Source of the DNA: a virus
DNA: 64,000 bases
Reading direction: 5' to 3' (one strand)
IMG/VR virus record: IMGVR_UViG_3300042367_000196
Coordinates: 1 to 64,000 of that record
The first letter of the stretch is position 1. Each line of letters opens with the position of its first letter. Below the pieces are notes generated by a model, which was not told the origin of the DNA, ran no database searches, and saw nothing but the letters and a program-made list of their open reading frames with translations. Position numbers and translations under genes: made by a program. Positions 1-7,712 of this stretch are shown here, piece by piece.

Positions 1-44
1 TTTTTACCAGGAATATGGTAAAGATAATAAATTATTTGATTCAT
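1..44 (-). CDS. Partial CDS, N-terminus only, unknown
   Basis: An ATG at 44 opens a frame that runs off the left edge, giving only 14 residues (MNQIIYYLYHIPGK). It lies just downstream of the thymidylate synthase gene on the same strand, so it would be the next gene of that operon. The Y-x-Y-H-I-P-G-K start faintly recalls small GIY-YIG-like phage proteins, but this is far too short to assign a function. Confidence 0.35.
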   Translation of the reverse strand, partial: MNQIIYYLYHIPGK

Positions 45-61
45 TGTACATATATATTAAA

Positions 62-898
62 TTATTTTCCTACGCTTAATTCTGCTTTTATTGCTGGTAG
101 CGGATGATAGTCTCTTATCTCTATGTCTTCAATTTGAGGAATTATTAATCTTTTGTGAGCATCCATCTTTTTACTTATTCTAATACCTTCTTCTAGTTCA
201 AGTCTAGGCAATGATTTCTTAGTTCTTGATACATATTCTTTAGCTTGATCTATATGGTTATTATATAAGTGACAATCGCCTAGCTGACCTATAAGTCTAC
301 CTGGTTTCAATCCAGCACCTTTAGCTAATAATTCTAATAATAAACCATACATTGCAATGTCATAAGGTAAACCTAAGAATACATCAGCAGATCGCTGCAT
401 CCACATTAAATCTAATGTATCGTTATTTATATATACTTGAAAAGCATAATGACAAGGTGGTAAAACCATATCTTTCATTTCATGAGGAGCCCAAGCGCTA
501 ACAATTAAACGTCTTGAAGTTGGTTCTTTTTCGATGCTATACACTAATTCGTACAGCTGATCAACTCCTGCAAAATCACGCCATTGCTTACCATATACTG
601 GCCCTAACTGTTCGTCTGTTCTACCTGATCGTTCGTAGTCTGGTCTCCAGTACTTTACGCCGTTGTCTTCTAAAAACTTTAAATCAGTTCTACCTTGTAA
701 TATCCAAAGCAACTCAGTTCTTGCGGCTGTAAAAGATATTTTCTTACAAGTTAATAATGGAAAACCTAATTCCATATCATGAACAATTGTTTTACCAAAT
801 ACAGAAACTGTACCTGTTCCTGTTCTGTCGCCCTTAGATTTGCCTCTGTGCAATATCTCTGATATAAGCGCTTTGTATTCGTCTTCTATATTTGTCAT
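62..898 (-). CDS. thyA: Thymidylate synthase
   Basis: Makes dTMP from dUMP with methylene-tetrahydrofolate. The 278 residues match the usual ThyA length. The N-terminal phosphate-binding arginine lies in GDRTGTGT (about 23-30), the catalytic cysteine is C149 in LPPCHYAFQ, and the folate/dUMP loop QRSADVFLGLPYDIA follows. The dUMP-binding asparagine region and the GDCHLYNNH stretch are intact, so the enzyme looks active. The start ATG is 1 nt after the TAG of the upstream gene, so the two are translationally coupled. With ribonucleotide reductase at the other end of the window it forms the dNTP supply system. This is the classic ThyA type, not flavin-dependent ThyX. Confidence 0.97.
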   Translation of the reverse strand: MTNIEDEYKALISEILHRGKSKGDRTGTGTVSVFGKTIVHDMELGFPLLTCKKISFTAARTELLWILQGRTDLKFLEDNGVKYWRPDYERSGRTDEQLGPVYGKQWRDFAGVDQLYELVYSIEKEPTSRRLIVSAWAPHEMKDMVLPPCHYAFQVYINNDTLDLMWMQRSADVFLGLPYDIAMYGLLLELLAKGAGLKPGRLIGQLGDCHLYNNHIDQAKEYVSRTKKSLPRLELEEGIRISKKMDAHKRLIIPQIEDIEIRDYHPLPAIKAELSVGK

Positions 899-899
899 A

Positions 900-1247
900 C
901 TAAAATAATGATTGTTGTTGATCTTTAATAGGTTCTGTCTTAACCTCTTTATTAACTTCTACTTTCTTTATGTCCTTGATAACTTCTTCAACCTTGTGAT
1001 ACTTGTTATAATAATACAGATAAAATTTATATAATTGTTTCCATATTTCTATCTTTTCATAAGCAATAGGACTTTCAGCTACTTTACCATTAACATCAAT
1101 AGTAAGATACCATTCTTTACTACTCTTAGCTCTAGGTGCAACTTTTATACCGTTTCTAATGCACCACATAAATGCTGCTTGCTCTTTATCTGATGCAATA
1201 TAATTACCCATATCAATTACTTCTTTCTTTTTAGAGCCACTACCCAT
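900..1247 (-). CDS. Small phage protein with a C-terminal clamp-binding-like motif
   Basis: I do not recognise the family. It has 115 residues: a basic N-terminus, a tryptophan/tyrosine-rich middle (WCIRNG, EWYLTID, YKFYLYYYNKY) and a charged helical tail rich in lysine, glutamate and valine. The last five residues are QQSLF, close to the bacterial beta-sliding-clamp motif QL(S/D)LF and in the usual free C-terminal position. It sits between the primase-helicase and thymidylate synthase genes, with its ATG directly after the helicase stop codon. A second in-frame ATG at residue 13 could be the true start. Recruitment by the host replication clamp is my inference. Confidence 0.75.
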   Translation of the reverse strand: MGSGSKKKEVIDMGNYIASDKEQAAFMWCIRNGIKVAPRAKSSKEWYLTIDVNGKVAESPIAYEKIEIWKQLYKFYLYYYNKYHKVEEVIKDIKKVEVNKEVKTEPIKDQQQSLF

Positions 1248-2972
1248 TTATTCCCAAGGCATTTTTTCATCTGACATATCAGGTGATTCAATCGGTTGAA
1301 AGCTTCCTGAGTCTGGTAACCATCTGAAGTGAGCTTCAGCCCCATTCTCACCAAGGTTTTGAAACTTAACTTTTAATACTTTGCATTTAACAGTTTTGTT
1401 TTCATAGTCTCTATGGACTAACAATCCATGATAAGAGGCATCATACCATTCACCACCGCCTTTAATGTTGTACATTGTTGGCTCTTCAATTTTACCATCA
1501 GAACCTTTATACATTTTTGTTGGATGCGCTACTATAAATACAAGGACATCATACTTCTTAGCAAATACTTCTATCTTTTGTAAGTATTCCATTGTGTATT
1601 TATTAACATCTTCAGTCTTAGCATCAACATCTCTTACTTTATTGAATGGATCAATGACTAAGCATTTAATACCTTTTCGCTTAACAAGCTCCGCTGCTTT
1701 TCTTAATACTGATTCTAAAGTATATCGTTCCATGTCGATATGAAAGAAGTTTGAGTTGCAGTGCTCTGCTACTTGATTCCATCTATCGCCACCAATATCA
1801 TCTTTAGTTGGCATGCCTTGCCAAACTTTACGCATTAATTTGTGGGCATGGAGATAAGCTGGAGTATTTTCTGGTGAAGCGAATGCCGTTTTCCAACCAT
1901 AGTTCTGATTATAACCCACAACCATTTGGTCGACAAAATCACTTTTACCGGAAGACGGAATACCAGTGACAGTAATGAATTGACCAGTGTAAGTTGAAAA
2001 GATGCTATCAAAATTTGGAAGGCCAACTTGAAATCCGGGCTTAAACCCATTGCGAACAAAGTCCGTAACTTCATCTTCGAGATCCCTGAATGTAACAACG
2101 TTCTCGAGTGGAACCGGCTTTGATCTTGCAATTCTTTGTGATAATTTTTCTTTGCCATACTTTAATAAATATTCGTTTGCGTCTTTGCAGTCATCGAAGC
2201 TTGCAATATAACAAACTTCTGATCCTAACCTTCTAACTAACTCTGTTTGCAGAGCTTGTCCAGCTTCGTCAGAATCAACTGCTAATATTATTTTTGTTTT
2301 ATCTTCGAAATAATCTATACAGTTATCTAAGTAATCAAGATTATTATTATTAAGTGTTGCGCCATTAGGCACTGATATTGCATTGGTTATACCTGCTTCA
2401 TGTAACGCTAACACGTCCATTTCACCTTCAACAATCACACAATATTCATATCCTACGATGCTATTTATATTATAGAATACTTTTTCGGCTCCCTTAAATA
2501 ACTTAAAGTTTTTTCTGCCATCTCTATACTTGACATTAATTAATTGATCGCCAATGTAATAGTTAAAATTAATTGTGTTTTCTACTTTGCTAGTTTGAGG
2601 CATAAACTCTTGGCTCTCAGAAATTCCTAATTCATAAAGTGTTTCTTTAGAAATTCCTCTGTTGTTAAACCAATTTATTACTGGTTCACTGATTTGCATT
2701 TCCTCAACTTGCTCTTTCTGTGGTGGTTTTACATAAACTTTTTCACTTGTACCTTTTCTTTGATAGGTATGCATCTGAAAAGTTTTGTTACAGTTATGAC
2801 AAGTACCAATACCGCGCTCCCAATCATAACTAGCACATTTCGCTTTTTTGTGTTCGCCTTTTCTATCAGCAGAACATAGCGGGCATATACCTTGTGTCTT
2901 ACCCTCTTCAAGCTTGTATTGATTAAAATTGTCAATTTGAAATCCGTTGATCTCGTGTGTCTCTACATTCAT
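1248..2972 (-). CDS. Bifunctional DNA primase-helicase (T7 gp4-like)
   Basis: Replicative enzyme that unwinds DNA and lays primers at the fork. It has 574 residues. The N-terminal zinc-binding domain has a CPLC pair and a CHNC pair. A TOPRIM domain follows, with VIVEGEMDVLAL and LAVDSDEAGQAL. The C-terminal half is a DnaB/RecA-type hexameric helicase with Walker A GIPSSGKS, Walker B LVIDPFN and the sensor-like segment FIVAHPTK. The order matches T7 gp4 and mitochondrial Twinkle. It heads the replication operon and is followed without a gap by the clamp-motif protein and thyA. No phage DNA polymerase gene is seen in the window, so that gene may lie outside or the host enzyme may be used. Confidence 0.93.
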   Translation of the reverse strand: MNVETHEINGFQIDNFNQYKLEEGKTQGICPLCSADRKGEHKKAKCASYDWERGIGTCHNCNKTFQMHTYQRKGTSEKVYVKPPQKEQVEEMQISEPVINWFNNRGISKETLYELGISESQEFMPQTSKVENTINFNYYIGDQLINVKYRDGRKNFKLFKGAEKVFYNINSIVGYEYCVIVEGEMDVLALHEAGITNAISVPNGATLNNNNLDYLDNCIDYFEDKTKIILAVDSDEAGQALQTELVRRLGSEVCYIASFDDCKDANEYLLKYGKEKLSQRIARSKPVPLENVVTFRDLEDEVTDFVRNGFKPGFQVGLPNFDSIFSTYTGQFITVTGIPSSGKSDFVDQMVVGYNQNYGWKTAFASPENTPAYLHAHKLMRKVWQGMPTKDDIGGDRWNQVAEHCNSNFFHIDMERYTLESVLRKAAELVKRKGIKCLVIDPFNKVRDVDAKTEDVNKYTMEYLQKIEVFAKKYDVLVFIVAHPTKMYKGSDGKIEEPTMYNIKGGGEWYDASYHGLLVHRDYENKTVKCKVLKVKFQNLGENGAEAHFRWLPDSGSFQPIESPDMSDEKMPWE

Positions 2973-2997
2973 AGGAAAAATTTAATTTGATTTAGTT

Positions 2998-3050
2998 AAT
3001 GCGTATTAAATATAATGCGCTAAGATACAAAAAATAACTTAACGCATTAC
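2998..3050. promoter_or_regulatory. Inverted/direct repeat cluster before the primase-helicase
   Basis: The gap between the SSB-like gene and the primase-helicase holds the heptamer TAATGCG twice (2998 and 3014) and its complement CGCATTA at 3044. The arms 3014-3025 and 3039-3050 pair over 12 positions with one mismatch around a 13-nt AT-rich loop. It could be an operator, a processing hairpin or a weak terminator. No long T-run follows on the minus strand, so an operator or processing site seems more likely. Confidence 0.5.
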
Positions 3051-3080
3051 ATATAATATAAAATTTATAATACTATAAAT

Positions 3081-3398
3081 TTAGAAAGGCAAATCATCAA
3101 GTACTTCTGCTGGTGCTTGCGCTGGCCTAGCTTGTTGTTGTCCATCTGCTCTTGGTGCAACGTCTACATTTGCTCCGTTAGTCCAAACAACTTTTACATT
3201 TCCAAGATATACTTTAGCAGCTTTTGCCTCACGTTCTTCTTTAGACTGTTCAACCATTACTGGTCCTTGATTACCAAACTGGTCAACCTCGTCATTTAAT
3301 GTAATTGTAATTGGTAAATACTTTCCTTTTTTGCCGTCAATAATTTTGTGCTTAGGAATGTCGTTCAAGTTAATACTTGTTTTAATAATTGATGCCAT
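3081..3398 (-). CDS. Single-stranded DNA-binding protein (SSB-like)
   Basis: It has 105 residues. The N-terminal part is rich in beta-type sequence, compatible with a small OB fold. A Gln/Ala/Pro-rich linker (QQQARPAQAPA) follows, then an acidic tip EVLDDLPF. The terminal DDLPF is very like the DDDIPF/DDLPF tip with which SSBs dock their partners. It would coat single strands at the fork and during annealing. The genomic position supports this: exonuclease and ERF genes upstream, primase-helicase downstream, all on one strand. It is shorter than bacterial SSB but normal for phage SSBs. The fold itself is inferred. Confidence 0.75.
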   Translation of the reverse strand: MASIIKTSINLNDIPKHKIIDGKKGKYLPITITLNDEVDQFGNQGPVMVEQSKEEREAKAAKVYLGNVKVVWTNGANVDVAPRADGQQQARPAQAPAEVLDDLPF

Positions 3399-3412
3399 AG
3401 TGTTTAATTTAA

Positions 3413-4144
3413 TTAAAGTGTTTTAGTTAATAAATATTGTTGTGGATCAAAGTCCTCTGTTTTATAAAATAATTTGTAAGCATCTATTGCGAGCTTAACT
3501 TTATCTTCGCCGCCCTGTAGAAATCTATCAGAGCAGTCGAAGATACCAATTTGATGAGTCTTCTTATCTATAGCTATAAAAACTAAATCGTAACCAAACA
3601 ATTTCTTATAAATATAAGCTTGACTATCATAATTATATTTTTTTGCAGAGTAACTAAATCCTGATAAATCTGATGTTGTCTTTAAATCAACGATTAAGCC
3701 TTCATCGTGATTAATTATATCAGCTTTACCTTTCCACATTACCCCGTCTATTTCTACAATACCAGGTACTTCATACTCAACATTGAATCCTCGGATAAGA
3801 CTTTCGCATATTTTGTTACTTAACATTTTATCCTTCAGTAGTTCGATATTGTCAACTTCGTGTTGCAATAAACAAATCTCGCCGCCTGATAACTCCTTGT
3901 AAACGTTAGTGTTACGAGTCGTTGTGTTAATAATCTTATACTTATTTAACTTATCTGGTTCCAATATAGCGGTATGAAAATATCCGCCTATTGCAAAATT
4001 AGGATTTGGAGGCTGTGGTGCATTCATTAATAAAGGGTTAGTCAATAACGCATCTATATTTGAATTGCTTAAAAATTGCTTTCCAAAATCACCGTAGTAA
4101 TGTTCGTCTTCTTTTAGTTTATCTAAAATTTCTTTTTTATCCAT
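3413..4144 (-). CDS. PD-(D/E)XK exonuclease (RecE/DUF3799-like)
   Basis: Probable 5'-3' exonuclease that makes single-stranded tails for annealing. It has 243 residues. Visible nuclease motifs are HTAILEPD near the N-terminus, GKADI followed by IVDLKTT (the D...DxK core), and the downstream DSQAYIYKK (Q-x-x-x-Y). The gene overlaps the ERF gene by 8 nt, which is the typical exonuclease plus annealing-protein pairing of phage recombination modules. I judge activity likely because all core acidic and lysine residues are present. Confidence 0.85.
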   Translation of the reverse strand: MDKKEILDKLKEDEHYYGDFGKQFLSNSNIDALLTNPLLMNAPQPPNPNFAIGGYFHTAILEPDKLNKYKIINTTTRNTNVYKELSGGEICLLQHEVDNIELLKDKMLSNKICESLIRGFNVEYEVPGIVEIDGVMWKGKADIINHDEGLIVDLKTTSDLSGFSYSAKKYNYDSQAYIYKKLFGYDLVFIAIDKKTHQIGIFDCSDRFLQGGEDKVKLAIDAYKLFYKTEDFDPQQYLLTKTL

Positions 4145-4721
4145 TGATCATTTTTTTAAGAGCTTCAACAGCTTTAGGATCAACATCGTACTTGTTTAAT
4201 ATTGTATCTAATGTTGTTTGATCTTTAACATAAGCTTTAGCTTTTTCAAAAGTATCAGAGTCTAAAGTAATTTTTACTTTTTGTTTAGCGCTCGGTGGTG
4301 GCGTACCATGATCAGGATCTTGAGTGTCGTCAATCAAGAACAGATTACCAAGGGCATATTTTTTACCGTAACTTGATGCTGAACCAAACTTTTGAGGCAT
4401 TTGCATACCTTTTTGATCAAGATCGACGCCAACAATAGCTTCAGCTTGTATAGCATTAGTGCCATCACTAATTGTAGCGGTAGATTCTATAATTGGAAAA
4501 TCACTATAATCGTTTAACAGTCTTTCGCTAACTGTTACTGATACGCCAAGACGTAATAGGAACGGTTTGGTTGCTTCAAGAATATCTTCTGCAGATCTAA
4601 AGTTATACTTACCAAATGAATTAAATCTAGATTTCTTAGACTTAAACTCTGTTTGGATTATTGCTAACTTTTCATTAAGCGTAAAGTCTCTCTCTAACAC
4701 TTCTTCTTTTTTTGTTGCCAT
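4137..4721 (-). CDS. erf: ERF-family single-strand annealing protein
   Basis: Recombinase that anneals complementary single strands. It has 194 residues. Family hallmarks are the FGKYNFRSAEDI segment and the strongly conserved stretch QKFGSASSYGKKYAL followed by LIDDTQDPDHG. A flexible PPPSAKQK linker leads to a small helical C-terminal domain. It overlaps the exonuclease gene, and the SSB-like protein follows, giving a complete recombination set that could also process concatemers or ends. Confidence 0.92.
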   Translation of the reverse strand: MATKKEEVLERDFTLNEKLAIIQTEFKSKKSRFNSFGKYNFRSAEDILEATKPFLLRLGVSVTVSERLLNDYSDFPIIESTATISDGTNAIQAEAIVGVDLDQKGMQMPQKFGSASSYGKKYALGNLFLIDDTQDPDHGTPPPSAKQKVKITLDSDTFEKAKAYVKDQTTLDTILNKYDVDPKAVEALKKMING

Positions 4722-4738
4722 ATAATTAATTTAATTTG

Positions 4739-5488
4739 TTACAAATAATCTAATACTTGATCTGGATGAACATTTGCTATTAAACAATCAATTGCCTCTT
4801 TTTTAATTTGTGATACAATAACTGCTGCTGTTGGAACATTTAGACCAATATAAGCCGCAATGTCTTTAGCTGAATGTTTATTACAATCAAGACCGTATGA
4901 CATTCTTAGTACATCGTATTGACGCTTGTTTAAATGCTCTTGCATGATTCCTAATAGATAAACGTTAATCAGATCTATATTATATTTTTTAGCTTCATCT
5001 GGAAGCTGAAACGCAAAACTTGATTCTTCTGTTTGATCATCATCATAACTAGTAAACACACTGTTAAAGAATAAAGCAACTTTTGATTCATCATCTGGGT
5101 TACGCCTGATCTCATTTAACTTATGCTCTGGCAATTTAATATCCCCTCGATTAATATCGATGGCTCTACGTATTGCGCCCTTAATTCGTTTACTCAAAAA
5201 GCTTTTCAATGTTTGCTCTATGTTTTCAGAATCGTTTAATTGATTCCAATCTAACCTATCAACTGCTGACACTAAGCCTACTGATCCTTCTTGTATTAAA
5301 TCTGTAATATCTAATACTCCAGAAGCTTGTTGTGATGTTGAAAACTTTCTTGCTAGATTCTCTACAAGAGGAAGAAACTTAATTATAAGTTCGTCTCTAG
5401 TGTATGCACTCCATTCTTTATCATCTGGCATACTTTTTTTGACGTCTTCCTTGTAGGTAATATAATTTTTTACATTATATTTTTTCAT
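4739..5488 (-). CDS. Phage RNA polymerase sigma factor (sigma-70 family)
   Basis: It would redirect host RNA polymerase to phage promoters. It has 249 residues. Region 2 is clear: LVENLARKF, then DLIQEGSVGLVSAVDRLD, the core-binding and -10 region. Region 4 is at the C-terminus: KRQYDVLRMSYGLD followed by SAKDIAAYIGLNVPTAAVIVSQIKKEA, a helix-turn-helix. The linker between them (about 120-175) is acidic and lacks a recognisable region 1.1. Its own leader has a host-like -7 box. It is the obvious candidate for reading the eleven repeated promoter-like elements between 9.1 and 15.8 kb, but that link is inferred. Confidence 0.88.
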   Translation of the reverse strand: MKKYNVKNYITYKEDVKKSMPDDKEWSAYTRDELIIKFLPLVENLARKFSTSQQASGVLDITDLIQEGSVGLVSAVDRLDWNQLNDSENIEQTLKSFLSKRIKGAIRRAIDINRGDIKLPEHKLNEIRRNPDDESKVALFFNSVFTSYDDDQTEESSFAFQLPDEAKKYNIDLINVYLLGIMQEHLNKRQYDVLRMSYGLDCNKHSAKDIAAYIGLNVPTAAVIVSQIKKEAIDCLIANVHPDQVLDYL

Positions 5489-5505
5489 CTTAAATAGTTT
5501 ATTCT

Positions 5506-5513
5506 CAAAGATA
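5506..5513 (-). promoter_or_regulatory. Host-type -7 box (TAnnTTTG) before the sigma-factor gene
   Basis: On the minus strand this reads TATCTTTG, an exact match to the Bacteroidetes -7 consensus TAnnTTTG. It sits 18 nt before the sigma-factor ATG in an AT-rich leader. I see no exact TTTG -33 element at the expected distance. Transcription by host polymerase would let the sigma factor be made early. Confidence 0.5.
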
Positions 5514-5553
5514 CTACTATTTAATTTAACTTATGCTAAAATTTTGCTAAAGT

Positions 5554-5751
5554 TTATCTATTTTGTTTTATATTATTTTTCCACTCTATCCAAAAGCCGG
5601 TGGCCACCAATATGCTCATTCCGCATGATGCAATTATTTCGTGTATATCTTGATATATATTTAAAGTTAAATGCACATGCCCAACAACCCAAAAAGGAAC
5701 CGATAAATTACTTGATACCCAAGTTATAAAAAATATTATAAATCGTTTCAT
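5554..5751 (-). CDS. Small membrane protein, two predicted helices
   Basis: It has 65 residues with two hydrophobic segments, about 3-24 (FIIFFITWVSSNLSVPFWVV) and 38-55 (HEIIASCGMSILVATGFWI), ending in a basic tail. The start overlaps the stop of the upstream membrane-protein gene (ATGA). I do not recognise the family. With its neighbour it makes a pair of inner-membrane proteins between the phosphoesterase and sigma genes. Confidence 0.65.
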   Translation of the reverse strand: MKRFIIFFITWVSSNLSVPFWVVGHVHLTLNIYQDIHEIIASCGMSILVATGFWIEWKNNIKQNR

Positions 5752-6023
5752 ATAAAAAATGGTCTAATTGTTAATACTCCTACACTAAAACCTAAAGCAA
5801 ATGCAGACGCTATTAAAAATCTGCCAAAAAATGTTTTAACTTCTATTGTAAAGTGATTCATTGGTAAACATAAAAACGGGTTTATAAACACCATTCCAAC
5901 CATGCCATACCAATTCTTATCCATTAAAAATCTAAAGCTTGCAATACTATTTGCTTCTAATGCTATTGCTGACACAAAGACTATTAATAGTTTCCACCAT
6001 GTTATTTTGTCTTTTAATTTCAT
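5748..6023 (-). CDS. Small membrane protein, three predicted helices
   Basis: It has 91 residues with hydrophobic segments at about 10-30 (WKLLIVFVSAIALEANSIA), 40-55 (GMVGMVFINPFLCLP) and 67-90 (FLIASAFALGFSVGVLTI). A positively charged N-terminus suggests the N-terminus is inside. The gene overlaps both the upstream phosphoesterase and the downstream membrane gene by 4 nt, so the three are translationally coupled. The function is unknown. Confidence 0.68.
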   Translation of the reverse strand: MKLKDKITWWKLLIVFVSAIALEANSIASFRFLMDKNWYGMVGMVFINPFLCLPMNHFTIEVKTFFGRFLIASAFALGFSVGVLTIRPFFI

Positions 6024-6697
6024 AACTCAAATATATTACCATTACTAGTTAGTTTGCCAAACTTACCATCTGTTACTACTGATCCATTACTAAATATAGT
6101 TTGCTTGTCCCCAAATTTTAAAGTTCCTGCATTTATAATATCTTTATTACTATGTATATGTCCAAATAAAGATAATTTTGGTTCTATTTCAAATATTCTA
6201 TTTAATAATGATTTGTCACCACACATTTCCATTAAGTTATCCCTATCATAAGATTTATCAAGAGCTCCTTTTGGTGGGCCATGTGTAACCACAATATCAA
6301 CATAGTCCTCAATAGCTAATCTCCAAAATCTTTCTAATTTTGTTCTATCCTTCATAAATGCCCAATTACCAAATTGTGGTGTATGAGGAGATCCAAAGAT
6401 TTTAATACCATCAATAGTTATATAATCATTCTCTAAGTATATAATACCATTATCTTCAAAATCTTGTTTTGTAACTAATCTTTTTTCAATAGACGTGTCA
6501 TGATTACCTGCTACATAAATTTTGTTTTTAATTGACAGTTCTTTGTACCAATCAATAAATTCTCTAACTTCAGGCTCATTATTATACGGATCTCTAGGAT
6601 TGCTGCAATCTCCAGAATGTATTACTGTATCAATTCCATTAGGAATTTTTAATAAATCATGATATGTATGTGTATCTGATATGTGCCAAATTTTCAT
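6020..6697 (-). CDS. Calcineurin-like metallophosphoesterase
   Basis: It has 225 residues with the full metal-binding series in order: SDTH near the N-terminus, HSGDC, AGNHD, VVTHGPP and FGHIHS. This is the complete MPE active site, so hydrolysis of a phosphoester bond is well supported. The substrate is not evident: it could be a nucleotide, DNA end or signalling nucleotide. It overlaps the helix-turn-helix gene upstream and the membrane protein downstream by 4 nt each. Confidence 0.92.
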   Translation of the reverse strand: MKIWHISDTHTYHDLLKIPNGIDTVIHSGDCSNPRDPYNNEPEVREFIDWYKELSIKNKIYVAGNHDTSIEKRLVTKQDFEDNGIIYLENDYITIDGIKIFGSPHTPQFGNWAFMKDRTKLERFWRLAIEDYVDIVVTHGPPKGALDKSYDRDNLMEMCGDKSLLNRIFEIEPKLSLFGHIHSNKDIINAGTLKFGDKQTIFSNGSVVTDGKFGKLTSNGNIFEL

Positions 6698-7308
6698 AAG
6701 TCTCTATTTAATAATTCTTTTTCTTTTTTAAGATCTGCGCCCATGTTTCTATGTATGGTTCTTGTTGAACAACCTAAACGTTCTGCTAGTTTTGCAATAG
6801 TTATTTTTTCGCCAGCATCGATCGTGTATAGCATTGCATCGTATATCTCTGATTCAGATAATTTCTTTTTGCCAACTATTTGACCGACTATTGATAACTT
6901 CTCATTTACATTTAATCTACAGTTATCTTTGAATATAACCTTACGTAACTTATTTGGAGGCGGTGTATCTAAGTCTTTCATACTAACCTCATAAACAATG
7001 CTATTAATTAAGCCGTAAGGCATATCAAATGTAACAAACCCATTAGTCTTATCAGATATAAATTTAGCTATCTGTAAGAAGCTATCTTGATCTAGCTGAT
7101 GGTTTAAATACCACAACACATATAGATGCCATTTAAGAGACTTATAAGTATTTATTAAAGCTTTACTTCTGAATAAAGAATAACATTCAAATGTACCATT
7201 CTCATAATAATAACCCCAATCATAAATAATAGTAGGTTTATCTGTGATAGGATTGCGATGGTATATTATCCTGTGTTTATGTAAATATTCTATTCTTCTG
7301 TGTGACAT
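6694..7308 (-). CDS. Helix-turn-helix DNA-binding protein, probable regulator
   Basis: It has 204 residues. The C-terminal 45 residues hold a plain helix-turn-helix, GEKITIAKLAERLGCSTRTI, ending in a charged helix. The N-terminal 120 residues are rich in Tyr, Trp and His (IIYDWGYYYENG, LKWHLYVLWYLNHQ) and match nothing I can name. Its start codon is embedded in a promoter-like element found at two other places in the window, which would suit autoregulation. It could also be a replication-origin protein. Confidence 0.72.
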   Translation of the reverse strand: MSHRRIEYLHKHRIIYHRNPITDKPTIIYDWGYYYENGTFECYSLFRSKALINTYKSLKWHLYVLWYLNHQLDQDSFLQIAKFISDKTNGFVTFDMPYGLINSIVYEVSMKDLDTPPPNKLRKVIFKDNCRLNVNEKLSIVGQIVGKKKLSESEIYDAMLYTIDAGEKITIAKLAERLGCSTRTIHRNMGADLKKEKELLNRDL

Positions 7309-7348
7309 TAGCTGTTTATTATATTTAATTAAGACCCTATTGTCGCAT
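7302..7348 (-). promoter_or_regulatory. Second-class promoter-like element, copy 1 of 3
   Basis: Minus strand: TGCGACAATAG, 24 nt of AT-rich sequence with a TATAAT-like core, then GCTAATGTCAC. The ATG inside it is the start codon of the helix-turn-helix gene. The other copies are at 13806-13852 and, in the opposite direction, at 16237-16282. Confidence 0.6.
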
Positions 7349-7375
7349 ACTGTATTTCAGTTTTCGCTTTCGCTT

Positions 7376-7447
7376 TTACAATGTACACCAGATTAATTCT
7401 TGATCATCATTATTTATATGCAACTCTTCGTTATTATTTTTTTCCAT
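7376..7447 (-). CDS. Possible 23-residue ORF
   Basis: An ATG overlapping the end of the upstream gene opens a 23-residue acidic frame beginning MEKNNNEELHINNDD. It fills an otherwise empty gap before the regulator gene, and the overlapping start suits the tight packing here. Nothing else supports it. Confidence 0.25.
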   Translation of the reverse strand: MEKNNNEELHINNDDQELIWCTL

Positions 7448-7709
7448 TTAATAACTTATCTATTTGTTCTTGTAATCCCTTAATGGCTTCGAAGTTATCT
7501 GTTTTTATACACCTATCTATTTGGTCTTCAAGGTCTTTTATTTGTGCTTCAATACTAACGTCAGCATTATTATATTCTATAGTTATGTCATAATCCGGCC
7601 CTGCATTCTTAGCTAGCTCTTCCATAAACTTAGCGTCATACGCTGCTTGCTTTATTATTAGTTTATCTACAATAATGTCCGCTAATCTGTGCATTTCTTT
7701 TTCCGTCAT
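7434..7709 (-). CDS. Small helical protein with a UVR-like hairpin
   Basis: It has 91 residues, almost all helical by composition. Residues about 55-88 (IKDLEDQIDRCI, then NFEAIKGLQEQIDKL) resemble the UVR motif of UvrB/UvrC/ClpA-type proteins: two antiparallel helices around a D-x-F-E-A turn. It is the last clear gene of the unit that begins at 9095. The family is otherwise unknown. The UVR resemblance is by eye only and could be a generic helical hairpin. Confidence 0.65.
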   Translation of the reverse strand: MTEKEMHRLADIIVDKLIIKQAAYDAKFMEELAKNAGPDYDITIEYNNADVSIEAQIKDLEDQIDRCIKTDNFEAIKGLQEQIDKLLNGKK

Positions 7710-7712
7710 AAT

